21,544 nt of DNA, taken from the NCBI GenBank assembly GCA_021780275.1, contig JAJXZC010000550.1, positions 1 through 21,544 on the forward strand, in the 5' to 3' direction. Position numbers and translations under genes: made by a program. Position 1 is the first letter of the stretch; every line of letters starts with the position of its first letter. The stretch is from Pseudomonadota bacterium. GTDB lineage: Bacteria > Pseudomonadota > Alphaproteobacteria > Parvibaculales > Parvibaculaceae. Below, piece by piece: positions 1 to 7,489 of this stretch. The notes beneath the pieces were generated by a model. That model did no database searches, was not told the DNA's origin, and saw only the letters and a program-made list of their open reading frames with translations.

Positions 1-1
1 C

Positions 2-1402
2 GCCGACTTGCCTTATGTGCTGAGGGCCTATTTCGCCTGGAAGAACGGCTTGCCCTTTTCCTTTGTAAGCGGCGTCGCGGCGATAGGGGACTCGAACGAC
101 CTCAGATATTCGCGCTATGGCAATTATGTTTTCCAGAGAACGGATATTCTGACGCCTTCGGAGGGGCATTGGCCGAACGCCCGATATGTGCTCGCGAATA
201 TCTCCAACCTGATTTCGAGCGCAATGTATCGCTTCGCGCCGAAGCCGCGCGAGGGCGATCTGTTCGATTTCTATCCCGTGAAGATCGCGCCGGGCGCTAT
301 CCGTCCGGGTACGAATATCTACGACCCCAACGGCCATGTCGCTATCGTCTATGACGTGGACGGCGAGGGCCGCATCCGCTTCATCGATAGTCATCCGGAC
401 AATTCGTTGACGCGCGGCAGCTATGGACGGCGCTTCGTTCGCGCCTCGCCGCCGATGGGCGCGGGCTTCAAGAACTGGCGTCCGCTGAAGCTCGTCGGCG
501 CAGGCCGGGCGAGCGACGGCTCCTATGTCGGCGGGCATATCGTTGCCGCGTCGGACGGGCAATTGCCGAATTGGTCGGATGAGCAGTTCTATGGCACGGA
601 GCAGGGCGCGAGCTGGCAATCGGGCCGTTTCGTCTACAAGGGTGAGACGCTCGACTATTACGATTATGTTCGCCGCGCGGTCGCGGGCCACGACGTCGTC
701 TACGATCCGCTGGTCGAGACGCGCGGCATGGTCAGGGGGCTTTGCGACGATCTTCATTATCGTGCCATGGCGGTCGATACGTCGGTGCAGGCGGGCCTCG
801 ACAGCCAGCCGCAACCTTCGCGCCTGCCGGACAATATCTACGGCACATCCGGCGACTGGGAGACCTATTCGACGCCATCGCGCGATGCGCGGCTCAAGGT
901 CTCCTTTCTGGAGTTGAAGGACCAGATCGCGAAGTTCCTCGCCATGCAAAGAGCGGGTAGCAAGAACATCGCCTATCGGGGCGCGAACCTCGCGCGCGAT
1001 CTCGCCGCGACCTATCGCGAGGAGGCCGGAGCCTGCACCGTCGTCTGGACGGCAAGCAATGGAACAAAACGCCAGATGAGTTTCGAGGACGCGCGCAAGC
1101 GGCTCTTCGATCTCTCCTTCGATCCCTATCAATGTCCCGAACGACGATGGGGCGCGAACAATGCCGAGCTTGCCACCTGCCGCGAAGATGCTGTGAAGCG
1201 AAACTGGTATGAGGCGGAACGGCGACTACGCAATCAGACCGAACGCACCTATGACGTCAGGATGGGTTTCTCACTGGGCGAACTCCGCGCGGCCGTGCCG
1301 GGAAGCGGGGAGGACGCGCCGCCCGATATCGACGTCCTGTCGATGCTGGACAAGGCGGCGGATGAAAAAGCGGCGTCCGCAATGGATACGCTGAGGCCCT
1401 GA
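2..1402 (+). CDS. hypothetical protein, 5' end cut, possible papain-like (NlpC/CHAP-like) region
   Basis: The reading frame is open to the left edge of the window, so the true start lies upstream; a TTG at position 8 is in frame but has no visible ribosome binding site. About 466 residues are visible. I do not recognise a named family. Roughly residues 85-135 read as a glycine-histidine-valine strand (GHVAIVYDV) followed by FIDSHP, a pattern like the His-containing half of NlpC/P60 or CHAP-type papain-fold hydrolases; a matching catalytic Cys would have to lie upstream and cannot be checked. The C-terminal half is charged and mostly helical, with two CxxxxxxxC-like spaced cysteines but no clear motif. 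It converges on the next gene with only four bases between the stop codons. The enzymatic idea is inference; the coding call is secure. Confidence 0.85.
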   Translation, partial: ADLPYVLRAYFAWKNGLPFSFVSGVAAIGDSNDLRYSRYGNYVFQRTDILTPSEGHWPNARYVLANISNLISSAMYRFAPKPREGDLFDFYPVKIAPGAIRPGTNIYDPNGHVAIVYDVDGEGRIRFIDSHPDNSLTRGSYGRRFVRASPPMGAGFKNWRPLKLVGAGRASDGSYVGGHIVAASDGQLPNWSDEQFYGTEQGASWQSGRFVYKGETLDYYDYVRRAVAGHDVVYDPLVETRGMVRGLCDDLHYRAMAVDTSVQAGLDSQPQPSRLPDNIYGTSGDWETYSTPSRDARLKVSFLELKDQIAKFLAMQRAGSKNIAYRGANLARDLAATYREEAGACTVVWTASNGTKRQMSFEDARKRLFDLSFDPYQCPERRWGANNAELATCREDAVKRNWYEAERRLRNQTERTYDVRMGFSLGELRAAVPGSGEDAPPDIDVLSMLDKAADEKAASAMDTLRP

Positions 1403-1406
1403 CGCT

Positions 1407-2240
1407 TCAGAGCCGGTACCACAGGCCAAGCGTGAGTGTCGTCTCGCGCAAACTGTTTTGCCCGGCAACGGTGCGCATCGCCCCAAGTTCGAGCGAGACG
1501 TCTTTGTAGATTTGCTGGACGACGGAGAGGCCGACCTTGCTTGTGGCGACGCGCTGAACGGCGCTGTCTGCTCCCACCTTGCCGAGGGAGGCAGAGGTCT
1601 CGCTCTTGAGGAGGAGCATCGTTTCGGCAAGAGGCTTTGCGCCGATCGTGACGTTGAGCTTGGCCTCGCCGGGCCGGCCTGCTGGGCGATAGCACCAGGC
1701 GCCATAAGTGTCGGTAAAGCCATTCATGCCGAAGAGCGTGAAGTTTTGTCCCATGAACAGACCGATCTCGCCGTCAATATCGCCGCGCCGGGAACTGAAG
1801 GGATCGTCGCCGGAGGTTGCGCCGTGCCGCACGGCCAGCCCCTGCAGCGCGAAGCGCGTTTTTCGCCACTCTCCAAGCCCGATGCGCGCGCCAAGCTCCA
1901 CGCGCGATACGGATTGCTGGGTGAACTTGACGCCATAATAGTTGGTGGTGTCGCGGGTTAGTGCGAACGAGGAAACGAGGGTGAGTTTCTTCGTTAGCCC
2001 ATATTCTAGATAAGGCGCGAGCTCCATTTTGCGGTAGTCGCTATGCGGCTCAACCTTGCCGGTGACGCCATAGGCGTCATCTGCGCGTGTCGCGCTGAAG
2101 GGCATGATGAGGAGGAGGTCGCCCTCTGCCATGGGCCATGCGCCAGCCTTTGCGGGCGCGCTCGTCCCCGTTGCAGCAATCAACCCCGCTGCTGCGGCCA
2201 GCATTGCGCGCAATGCTCCGCCCGACCGTAAAAACCTCAC
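1407..2240 (-). CDS. secreted outer-membrane beta-barrel-like protein of unknown function
   Basis: I chose the GTG start at 2240 because AAGGGGG lies about six bases upstream and because the protein then begins with a good signal peptide: a basic MRFLRSGG segment, an Ala/Leu-rich hydrophobic core and an ApaKAGA-like cleavage region near residue 30. The longer frame starting at 2354 would run into the divergent nitroreductase gene. The mature part, about 245 residues, has alternating polar/hydrophobic stretches rich in Tyr, Thr and Gly (for example LAPYLEYGLTKKLTLVSSF and the end LTLGLWYRL), typical of antiparallel outer-membrane strands. It may therefore be a small barrel or a porin-like protein, though no specific family is recognised and transport specificity cannot be guessed. 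It is divergent from the nitroreductase across about 100 bases. Confidence 0.85.
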   Translation of the reverse strand: MRFLRSGGALRAMLAAAAGLIAATGTSAPAKAGAWPMAEGDLLLIMPFSATRADDAYGVTGKVEPHSDYRKMELAPYLEYGLTKKLTLVSSFALTRDTTNYYGVKFTQQSVSRVELGARIGLGEWRKTRFALQGLAVRHGATSGDDPFSSRRGDIDGEIGLFMGQNFTLFGMNGFTDTYGAWCYRPAGRPGEAKLNVTIGAKPLAETMLLLKSETSASLGKVGADSAVQRVATSKVGLSVVQQIYKDVSLELGAMRTVAGQNSLRETTLTLGLWYRL

Positions 2241-2341
2241 GGATTGCCCCCTTATTTGCCCGCCCGGATGTTGATGCGCGGACTTGCGCCTGTAAAGGGC
2301 GATGCTTAGGTTTGCCGCACTCCCAATCGGAAGGAAATGCC

Positions 2342-2923
2342 GTGCCGCGTTCACAGGACACCATCGATCTGCTTCTCTCCCGCCGTTCCGTGAAGCCGAT
2401 GACCATGATCGAGCCAGGGCCGGATGAGGCCGATCTGGAAATCATGCTGCGGGCCGCTTCGCGCGTTCCGGACCATGGCAAGCTCGCGCCCTGGCGCTTC
2501 ATCGTGTTCAGGGGCGAGGCACGGGCGCAGTTCGGCGAGGTGCTGCGCGACATCTTTGCTGTGGAAGAGCCGCGCGCCGATGAGGATCGGCTGAAGCTTG
2601 AGGAGAAGCGGTTGCTTCAGGCGCCGCTCGTCGTCGCGGTCATCTCGCGCATCGTGCCGAGCCAGAAGGCGCCGGAATGGGAGCAGCGTCTTTCGGCCGG
2701 CGCCGCTTGCCAGAACATGCTGGTCGCGGCGACAGCGCTGGGATTTGTCGGCGCATGGCTGACGGAGTGGTATGCCTATAGCGCCAATGTCGCTAAGGCG
2801 TTGGGCCTCGGCGAGAATGAGCGCGTCGCGGGCTTCATCTATTTTGGTAGCCCGAGCCAGCCGAAGGACGAACGTGAACGGCCCGCGCTTGCCGATATTG
2901 TGACCGAGTGGAAAGCGGAATAG
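2342..2923 (+). CDS. nitroreductase family protein, YdjA-like
   Basis: This 193-residue protein is a probable cytoplasmic FMN-dependent NAD(P)H oxidoreductase. The GTG start at 2342 has GGAAGG eight bases upstream and gives the normal N-terminus of the family, beginning with a short helix and the FMN-contacting motif SRRSVK at residues 13-18. RVPDHGKLAPWRF (about residues 42-54) is close to the APDHKSMQPWHF segment of E. coli YdjA, and the GAWLTEW and GFIYFGSP segments match the C-terminal FMN-binding part. The length agrees with the compact YdjA subfamily, whose physiological substrate is not well established, so the electron acceptor here is unknown. The gene stands alone, convergent with a small membrane protein nine bases downstream. 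The family call is strong and the role open. Confidence 0.93.
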   Translation: MPRSQDTIDLLLSRRSVKPMTMIEPGPDEADLEIMLRAASRVPDHGKLAPWRFIVFRGEARAQFGEVLRDIFAVEEPRADEDRLKLEEKRLLQAPLVVAVISRIVPSQKAPEWEQRLSAGAACQNMLVAATALGFVGAWLTEWYAYSANVAKALGLGENERVAGFIYFGSPSQPKDERERPALADIVTEWKAE

Positions 2924-2932
2924 GCGCCGCGC

Positions 2933-3193
2933 TCAGCTGCTGCCATCCTGCCGCGTCGCGATGATCTGCCCATGTCGAAGCGCCACCGTCTGCGTCACCG
3001 GGCGCGCGGGGCTGTCAGGCCCCTCGATCCCGAAGAGGGAGTGGCGATGGTCGAAGGCATAGGCGGCATTCACGATGACGAGAAGTATGCCGGTCGAGAT
3101 GCCGGCAATATGGCTCTGGATATAGGTGAGCCCCGTGATCGCGAGGCTCGCCAGAATGAGGAGGAACGCGAAGGTGATTTTGACGGTTCGCAT
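2933..3193 (-). CDS. small two-helix membrane protein, hypothetical
   Basis: This 86-residue protein starts at an ATG preceded by AGGAGGGAG about seven bases away, which is one of the best ribosome binding sites in the window. Residues about 5-22 and 28-47 are hydrophobic and likely form a membrane hairpin. They are followed by a soluble tail of about 40 residues containing FDHRHSLFGIEGPD and a Thr/Val/Arg-rich end. No family is recognised. It is divergent from the HAD phosphatase gene. The strong ribosome binding site and clear membrane topology support a real gene despite its size; any function would be a guess. Confidence 0.72.
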   Translation of the reverse strand: MRTVKITFAFLLILASLAITGLTYIQSHIAGISTGILLVIVNAAYAFDHRHSLFGIEGPDSPARPVTQTVALRHGQIIATRQDGSS

Positions 3194-3235
3194 CGGCGTG
3201 CTCCCTCCTGTTCGTCAGGCTGCAACATTTAACAG

Positions 3236-3241
3236 TATAAT
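3236..3241 (+). promoter_or_regulatory. candidate -10 element for the HAD phosphatase gene
   Basis: A perfect TATAAT lies 35 bases before the ATG of the HAD gene, in the 82-base gap between two divergent genes. No good -35 hexamer is present at 16-18 bases upstream, so this is a candidate only. Confidence 0.3.
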
Positions 3242-3275
3242 CCTCCTCCGCTTCAAAGCAGAAATGTGAAGGTTC

Positions 3276-4031
3276 ATGCCAGGTTCCCACCGGCCCAATC
3301 CCGAAGACCGCCAGCCGCGTGGATCGGAGATCAGCGCCATCCTCTTCGACAAGGACGGCACGCTTTTCAGCTATCACGAGACCTGGGGGCCTATCCTGCA
3401 CGAAGCAGCCTCGATGGCGGCGGGAGGGGACAAAGGGCTTGTGCCGGGTCTTCTAAAAGCCGTGGGTTATGACGCGGCGAGCGGGCGCATTCTTGCGGGC
3501 AGCATCTTTGCCGGTGGCCAGACGGTGGAACTCGCCACCCTGTGGCGCGAACTGGGCGTGAAGCGGGAACTCTCGCGCCTCATCGAGGATCTCGACGGCC
3601 TCTTCGCGCGCGAAGCGCCGGCGCGTTCGCACCCGGTAACCGATTTGCAGGCGCTTTTCTCCGCCTTGCGTCGCCGGGGGCTTCGGCTTGGCCTCGCGAC
3701 GAACGACGGCGAGGCATCTGCGCTAGCGACCATCAGGCGTTTCGGCCTTGCGGAGCATCTGGAGTTTCATTGCGGCTATGACAGCGGCTATGGCGCGAAA
3801 CCTTCGCCCGGCATGGTCAATGGCTTTTGCGCGGCGCTCGGCCTCGGTCCTGAATGCGTCGCCGTGGTGGGCGACAACAGCCACGATCTCGACATGGGGC
3901 GCGCGGCGGGCGCGGGGCTTCTGGTCGGTGTGTTGACGGGAACGAGCGCGCGCGACGACCTGACGCCCCTTGCCGACGCGGTCATCGAAAGCATTGCCGA
4001 TCTGCCGACGTTGCTGGACCAGCGCGGCTGA
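3276..4031 (+). CDS. HAD-superfamily hydrolase, phosphoglycolate phosphatase-like
   Basis: This 251-residue cytoplasmic phosphatase carries all four HAD motifs. Motif I is DKDGT at residues 25-29 (nucleophile D25, acid/base D27), motif II is ATND at 141-144, the motif III lysine is K175 in GYGAKPSP, and motif IV is GDNSHD at 199-204. The helical insert between motifs I and II (about residues 35-120) is a C1 cap of the kind seen in Gph/PGMB-like enzymes. Phosphoglycolate or another small phosphate ester is a reasonable substrate, but HAD subfamilies cannot be assigned from motifs alone. The ATG has GAAGG five bases upstream. The N-terminal 17 residues before the core strand are longer than usual and lack structure signals. 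It is convergent with the PhyH gene, with only two bases between the stops. Confidence 0.92.
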   Translation: MPGSHRPNPEDRQPRGSEISAILFDKDGTLFSYHETWGPILHEAASMAAGGDKGLVPGLLKAVGYDAASGRILAGSIFAGGQTVELATLWRELGVKRELSRLIEDLDGLFAREAPARSHPVTDLQALFSALRRRGLRLGLATNDGEASALATIRRFGLAEHLEFHCGYDSGYGAKPSPGMVNGFCAALGLGPECVAVVGDNSHDLDMGRAAGAGLLVGVLTGTSARDDLTPLADAVIESIADLPTLLDQRG

Positions 4032-4039
4032 CCTCAGCC
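4026..4039. repeat. stop-codon dyad between convergent HAD and PhyH genes
   Basis: GGCTGA, two bases, TCAGCC: a perfect 6-bp inverted repeat in which each arm contains the stop codon of one gene. It could form a small hairpin on either strand, but neither side has a T run, so a terminator role is uncertain. Confidence 0.5.
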
Positions 4040-4843
4040 CAGATCCCAGATCGCCTTGAAGTCGCGAACCGCGCCGAGAAGGCGCTGCGCAGGCGTCTTC
4101 TTGTCGATATGGCCGATCAGGCTTCGATAGGTGCCGAAGCCGCAAAGCTCCTGCAGGCGGGGCTCGAAGCCCCGCACAAGCTCCACCGGCAGGCCGAGCT
4201 GCTGGTTCTCCTGCTGGCGGATAAAGCCCGCGCAATAATTCATGGCGATGCCGACACGCCGCTCGCCCGATTTGTTGGCGCCGCCGCCATGCCACAGGCT
4301 GCCATGCCAGATCAGGACCGAGCCCTTCGGCATTTCGGCGGCGATGCTGTCATATTCACGGCCGTAGTCCGGCGATGAGTCTCGCTTGTGCGAGCCGGGG
4401 ATGATGCGGGTTGCGCCGTTTTCTTCTGTGAAGTCCGTGAGCGCCCACATGGAATTGCAGACGAAGGGCGCATGCGGCTTCTGGACCGGCATGATCTGGT
4501 CGTCGGCGTGAATGGGTTGCGCCCTTTCGCCGTGATCGATGGAAATCGACGAAAGCGATGAGACGAGGCAACCTTCGTCCAGCACGCCTTCGACGATCGG
4601 CAGCAGGAGCGGGTGCGTGGGAATGCGCTCGAAGACCTTGCCATGCGCGAGAAGATTGTAGATGCGAACCGTATGGTGGCCCTCGAAGCCGTTGCGCGCG
4701 GGCTCGATGCCGAGTTCGTATTCAAGGCGCAGCAGAGCTGCATTCAGCGCGACGAGATGATCCGGATCGATCGCGTTCTCGACGATCGTGTAGCCATCCT
4801 TCTCGATGGCCTTGAGGTGCCTTTCGAGGTCTTTGTCATCCAT
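4034..4843 (-). CDS. phytanoyl-CoA dioxygenase (PhyH) family protein
   Basis: This is a 269-residue probable Fe(II)/2-oxoglutarate-dependent dioxygenase of the PhyH fold. The iron-binding triad is visible: H112 and D114 in PIHADDQ, and the distal H185 in LWHGGG. R195 or R196 (SGERR) is placed to bind the 2-oxoglutarate carboxylate. GATRIIPGSH (about 143-152) is the family's conserved turn before the second half of the jelly roll. I used the ATG at 4843 because GGGGAGGGAG precedes it by six bases; the open frame runs 34 codons further but has no ribosome site there. Family members hydroxylate many small lipids, amino acids and acyl-CoA compounds, so the substrate is not known. It is the last of five same-strand genes, 210 bases behind a second, unrelated 2OG oxygenase. 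Confidence 0.93.
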   Translation of the reverse strand: MDDKDLERHLKAIEKDGYTIVENAIDPDHLVALNAALLRLEYELGIEPARNGFEGHHTVRIYNLLAHGKVFERIPTHPLLLPIVEGVLDEGCLVSSLSSISIDHGERAQPIHADDQIMPVQKPHAPFVCNSMWALTDFTEENGATRIIPGSHKRDSSPDYGREYDSIAAEMPKGSVLIWHGSLWHGGGANKSGERRVGIAMNYCAGFIRQQENQQLGLPVELVRGFEPRLQELCGFGTYRSLIGHIDKKTPAQRLLGAVRDFKAIWDLG

Positions 4844-5053
4844 GCCGGCTCCCTCCCCGGAGTGATGATGAAAAGGTCTCCTAAATGCAGCATAGCAATT
4901 CAGGCCGGATGGGAAACTGTTTATGTCACCAAACAGGTCCGGCATGGGGGAACGGAGGCAAACATTCCGCCGCTTATTGCTTCAAAATGAAACTCGGGGA
5001 CGGATGTGCGCCGCAACAATGCCTTCCGGCATTATTCCGCAGGCCCCGTATTC
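4844..5053. other. 210-base intergenic spacer between the two 2OG-oxygenase genes
   Basis: No open frame with a ribosome binding site is visible here. The spacer holds the terminator-like hairpin at 5018-5033 and leaves room for a separate minus-strand promoter for the PhyH gene, but I see no convincing -35/-10 pair. Base composition is less GC-rich than the flanking genes. Confidence 0.5.
5018..5033 (-). terminator. hairpin downstream of the TPR/2OG oxygenase gene
   Basis: Read on the minus strand this is AATGCC, a GGAA loop of the stable GNRA type, then GGCATT. It starts about 20 bases after the stop of the upstream gene. The stem is 6 bp and is followed by GTTG rather than a T run, so it may be an RNA 3'-end stabiliser or a weak terminator. 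Confidence 0.38.
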
Positions 5054-6469
5054 TCATTTCCGCCAGCTTGTCGGCTTCACGTCGAAGGCAAGGCTGATGC
5101 GCTGCGCCTCGCCGCTGAAGGGCAGCGTGCGGTGGAAGAGATAGGAGGGGAAGAAGAACGCGTCGCCCTCGCGCGGTTCATAGGTCAGCGTCTGCGGCTC
5201 GAAGCTGGCGTCGAACTCCGGCGGCGGATTGCCGAATTCGATCCAGCCGTCGCGCGCATCGCCCTTGCCCATGGTCGGCGGCAGCGCGACGTAGTAGACG
5301 CCGCTCATCCAGCCGCCCGTGTGAATATGCGAGTGCTGGTGGCCGCCTTCCGAAAGCAGCGTGCCCCACATGTCGAGCGTATAGGTCTCCGGCACCATGC
5401 CGAAAAACGGGTGGTGCTTCTCGCGCTTGATGGCGTCGAAATGCTTGTCGATCGCGGCGCGAAGCATCTTCTCGAAAGTGAGAAACGGTTCACGCGGGTT
5501 GTCGAGCAGGAGACCGGTCTGTCCGCCCTTGCGCGTGGCCTTGCCTGCGGGCTCCCAGACGGTGGTGGGATCGGCGCGCAACGCTTCCGCCAGCACCTTG
5601 TCGAATTCGGCGAGCGAGGCATAGCCCTCCGGCGGCGTCAGCGTGACGCGCGTAACCAGCCGCGCCATCTCCGCGCGAAAGCCGGCAGGCATCTGGCCGA
5701 GTTCCTGCGCACGGGCAAAGGGGAACCACGCGGCGGCGCGGCGCTCTGGCCCGAATTTAGCAAGCGCGCGGTCAAAAATTTCCGCCGCCTCCCTCGCGTC
5801 GCCGCGACGGAGCTTCACCATTCCGAGGCTCACATAGGAGAGCCCGTCCTTCGGATCGAGCGCGCTGGCTTTTTCGTAGGCTGCTTCAGCCGCAGCGAGG
5901 TCGCCGCGCTTCTGCTCGACATTGCCGAGATTGCCGTAAGCGGCGGCGAACTTCGGATCGAGAGCAATGGATTTACGGAAAATCTCCGCCGCTTCGTCGA
6001 TGCGGTCCTGACGGAACACGACCATGCCGAGCAGCGTGTACGTCGCCGCATTTCTCGGCTCCGCCGCGAGCGCGTGGCGAAAGGCTTGCTCCGCCTTGGC
6101 AAAATGCCCGGCGCGCTGCGCGATCTGGCCGAGCGTCAGCTGGAAAATGGCGTTGTGCGGAAAGGCTTCGGCAGCACGGGTGTAGTGGGCCTCGGCTTCC
6201 GCCCAGAGCTGCCTTGCCTGCAACATGCGGCCGAGATTGATCCACGGCACCGGCGAATGCGGTGCGAGTTCGAGTGCGCGGCGCAAAAGCGGCTCGGCCT
6301 CTCCTTGCGTCCCGCGATCGATGAGCAGGGCGGCGAGCATCGACATGGTTTCGGCGTCGTCTGGTTCATCCGACAAGAGCGCGCGGGCCTTCGCTTCCGC
6401 CTGGCCTCTCTTGTTCGTCTGGATGAGGCCGAGGATTTCCTTGCGCCGCTCGATGATATTGACGGGCAT
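5054..6469 (-). CDS. TPR-repeat protein fused to a 2OG-Fe(II) oxygenase domain (TIGR02466-like)
   Basis: This 471-residue soluble protein has two parts. Residues about 15-270 are a run of tetratricopeptide repeats with the usual 34-residue period (for example AEPLLRRALELAPHSPVPWINLG, here split by its repeats). Residues about 300-471 resemble the putative 2OG-Fe(II) oxygenases related to prolyl hydroxylases, with an HSHIHTGGWMSGVYY segment (H379-H383), then GDAFFFPSYLFH (H446) and R457 as the likely 2-oxoglutarate contact. The repeats probably bind a protein or peptide partner that the oxygenase modifies; that is inference. I used the ATG at 6469; a GTG at 6487 would add six residues (MSDQTQ), and neither has a strong ribosome site. 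It lies 80 bases after the dehydrogenase gene, so co-transcription is possible but not certain. Confidence 0.9.
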   Translation of the reverse strand: MPVNIIERRKEILGLIQTNKRGQAEAKARALLSDEPDDAETMSMLAALLIDRGTQGEAEPLLRRALELAPHSPVPWINLGRMLQARQLWAEAEAHYTRAAEAFPHNAIFQLTLGQIAQRAGHFAKAEQAFRHALAAEPRNAATYTLLGMVVFRQDRIDEAAEIFRKSIALDPKFAAAYGNLGNVEQKRGDLAAAEAAYEKASALDPKDGLSYVSLGMVKLRRGDAREAAEIFDRALAKFGPERRAAAWFPFARAQELGQMPAGFRAEMARLVTRVTLTPPEGYASLAEFDKVLAEALRADPTTVWEPAGKATRKGGQTGLLLDNPREPFLTFEKMLRAAIDKHFDAIKREKHHPFFGMVPETYTLDMWGTLLSEGGHQHSHIHTGGWMSGVYYVALPPTMGKGDARDGWIEFGNPPPEFDASFEPQTLTYEPREGDAFFFPSYLFHRTLPFSGEAQRISLAFDVKPTSWRK

Positions 6470-6549
6470 TTGCGTCTGATCGCTCACGTTTTTTCTATGT
6501 CTGCCGAGGGCCACAAGCTGCACGGGGGCGGGCGCGGCGTCAACCGGTC

Positions 6550-7473
6550 TCAGGCCGTGACCGGATTGGGCAGGGGCCTGTCCGCGAAGAAGGCGTCGAG
6601 ATTGGCGATGGCGGCGTTGAGCATGGATTGCAGCGCCTCGATGCTTGCGCCGCCGATATGCGGTGTAAGCACGACATTGGGGAGTTCGCGAAGATCTGCG
6701 CGGATGTTGTCCGGCTCGCCTTCGAAAACGTCGAGGCCCGCGCCTGCGAGCTTGCCGGATTTGAGCGCCGTGACGAGCGCTTCCTCGTCGATCGCTGAGC
6801 CGCGCGTTATGTTGACCACATGTCCGCGGGGCCCGAGCGCTTCGATGAGCTCGGCGTTGACCATGTGCCTGTTGCTTTCGTCGGCGCGGTGCGCGAGCAC
6901 CAGCACCTCGGCCCATTTGGCGAGGGCGAGCGGCGTTTCGAAATATCGGTAGGGGGAACCGTCGCGCCTTGTGCGGCTGAAATATCCGATCTCAGTTTCG
7001 AAGGCGGCGAGACGCTGCGCGATTTTCAGGCCGATGGCGCCGAGCCCGATGATGCCGATCTTGCGGCCGGTGACGCCGGGGGAAAAGAGCATCTTCGCCG
7101 CGCCTTCACCGCGCCATATGCCTGCGCGCATGAGCCTGTCTCCCGTTGCGACATGGCGGATCGAGGCAAGCAGCAGGGCCACGGCGAGGTCGGCCACGGC
7201 GGCGGCATTCGCGCCGACCGCGTTCGTGACCTTGATGCCGCGCCGCGTCGCTTCCGCCACGTCGATGCCCTCATAGCCGGAACCGATGCAGGCGATGATG
7301 CGGAGCTTCGGCATCTCGTCCATTTCCTTCGCGCCGGTAATGGTCGCGCCGGCGAGGAGTATCCCCTCCGCTTCATGTCGTTTGGCGGGATCGGTGATCA
7401 GCGTGAAGTTCTCAGACAGCTGATCCTGAAATGCCTTGCCGAGAGGAATGGTTAGAAAGACGGGCGGCTTCAT
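6550..7473 (-). CDS. D-2-hydroxyacid dehydrogenase, glyoxylate/hydroxypyruvate reductase-like
   Basis: This 307-residue enzyme should reduce a 2-oxoacid with NAD(P)H. The Rossmann motif is GLGAIG at residues 143-148. The catalytic set of the family is present: R224 (NITRGS), E253 (DVFEGEP) and H272 (TPHIGG). The residue after strand beta-B region reads YFSRTRR; the Ser-Arg pattern after Rossmann strand 2 favours NADP(H), but this is a soft prediction. The ATG at 7473 has GGAG about six bases upstream, and the extra 14 codons of open frame lack one. It begins 16 bases after the stop of the CitE-type lyase, so it is almost surely in the same operon and could reduce the glyoxylate or pyruvate released by that lyase. 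Confidence 0.93.
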   Translation of the reverse strand: MKPPVFLTIPLGKAFQDQLSENFTLITDPAKRHEAEGILLAGATITGAKEMDEMPKLRIIACIGSGYEGIDVAEATRRGIKVTNAVGANAAAVADLAVALLLASIRHVATGDRLMRAGIWRGEGAAKMLFSPGVTGRKIGIIGLGAIGLKIAQRLAAFETEIGYFSRTRRDGSPYRYFETPLALAKWAEVLVLAHRADESNRHMVNAELIEALGPRGHVVNITRGSAIDEEALVTALKSGKLAGAGLDVFEGEPDNIRADLRELPNVVLTPHIGGASIEALQSMLNAAIANLDAFFADRPLPNPVTA

Positions 7474-7489
7474 CGGAACTCCACGATTT

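Noticed and set aside
1407..2354. Longer start at 2354 for the beta-barrel protein
   Set aside because: It would overlap the nitroreductase start and put a non-signal segment before a good signal peptide; the GTG at 2240 has a strong ribosome site.
5006..6952. Very long plus-strand open frame opposite the TPR/2OG oxygenase gene
   Set aside because: It is low-complexity Arg/Ala/Gly-rich with no domain, has no ribosome site, and mirrors the third-position GC bias of the real gene.
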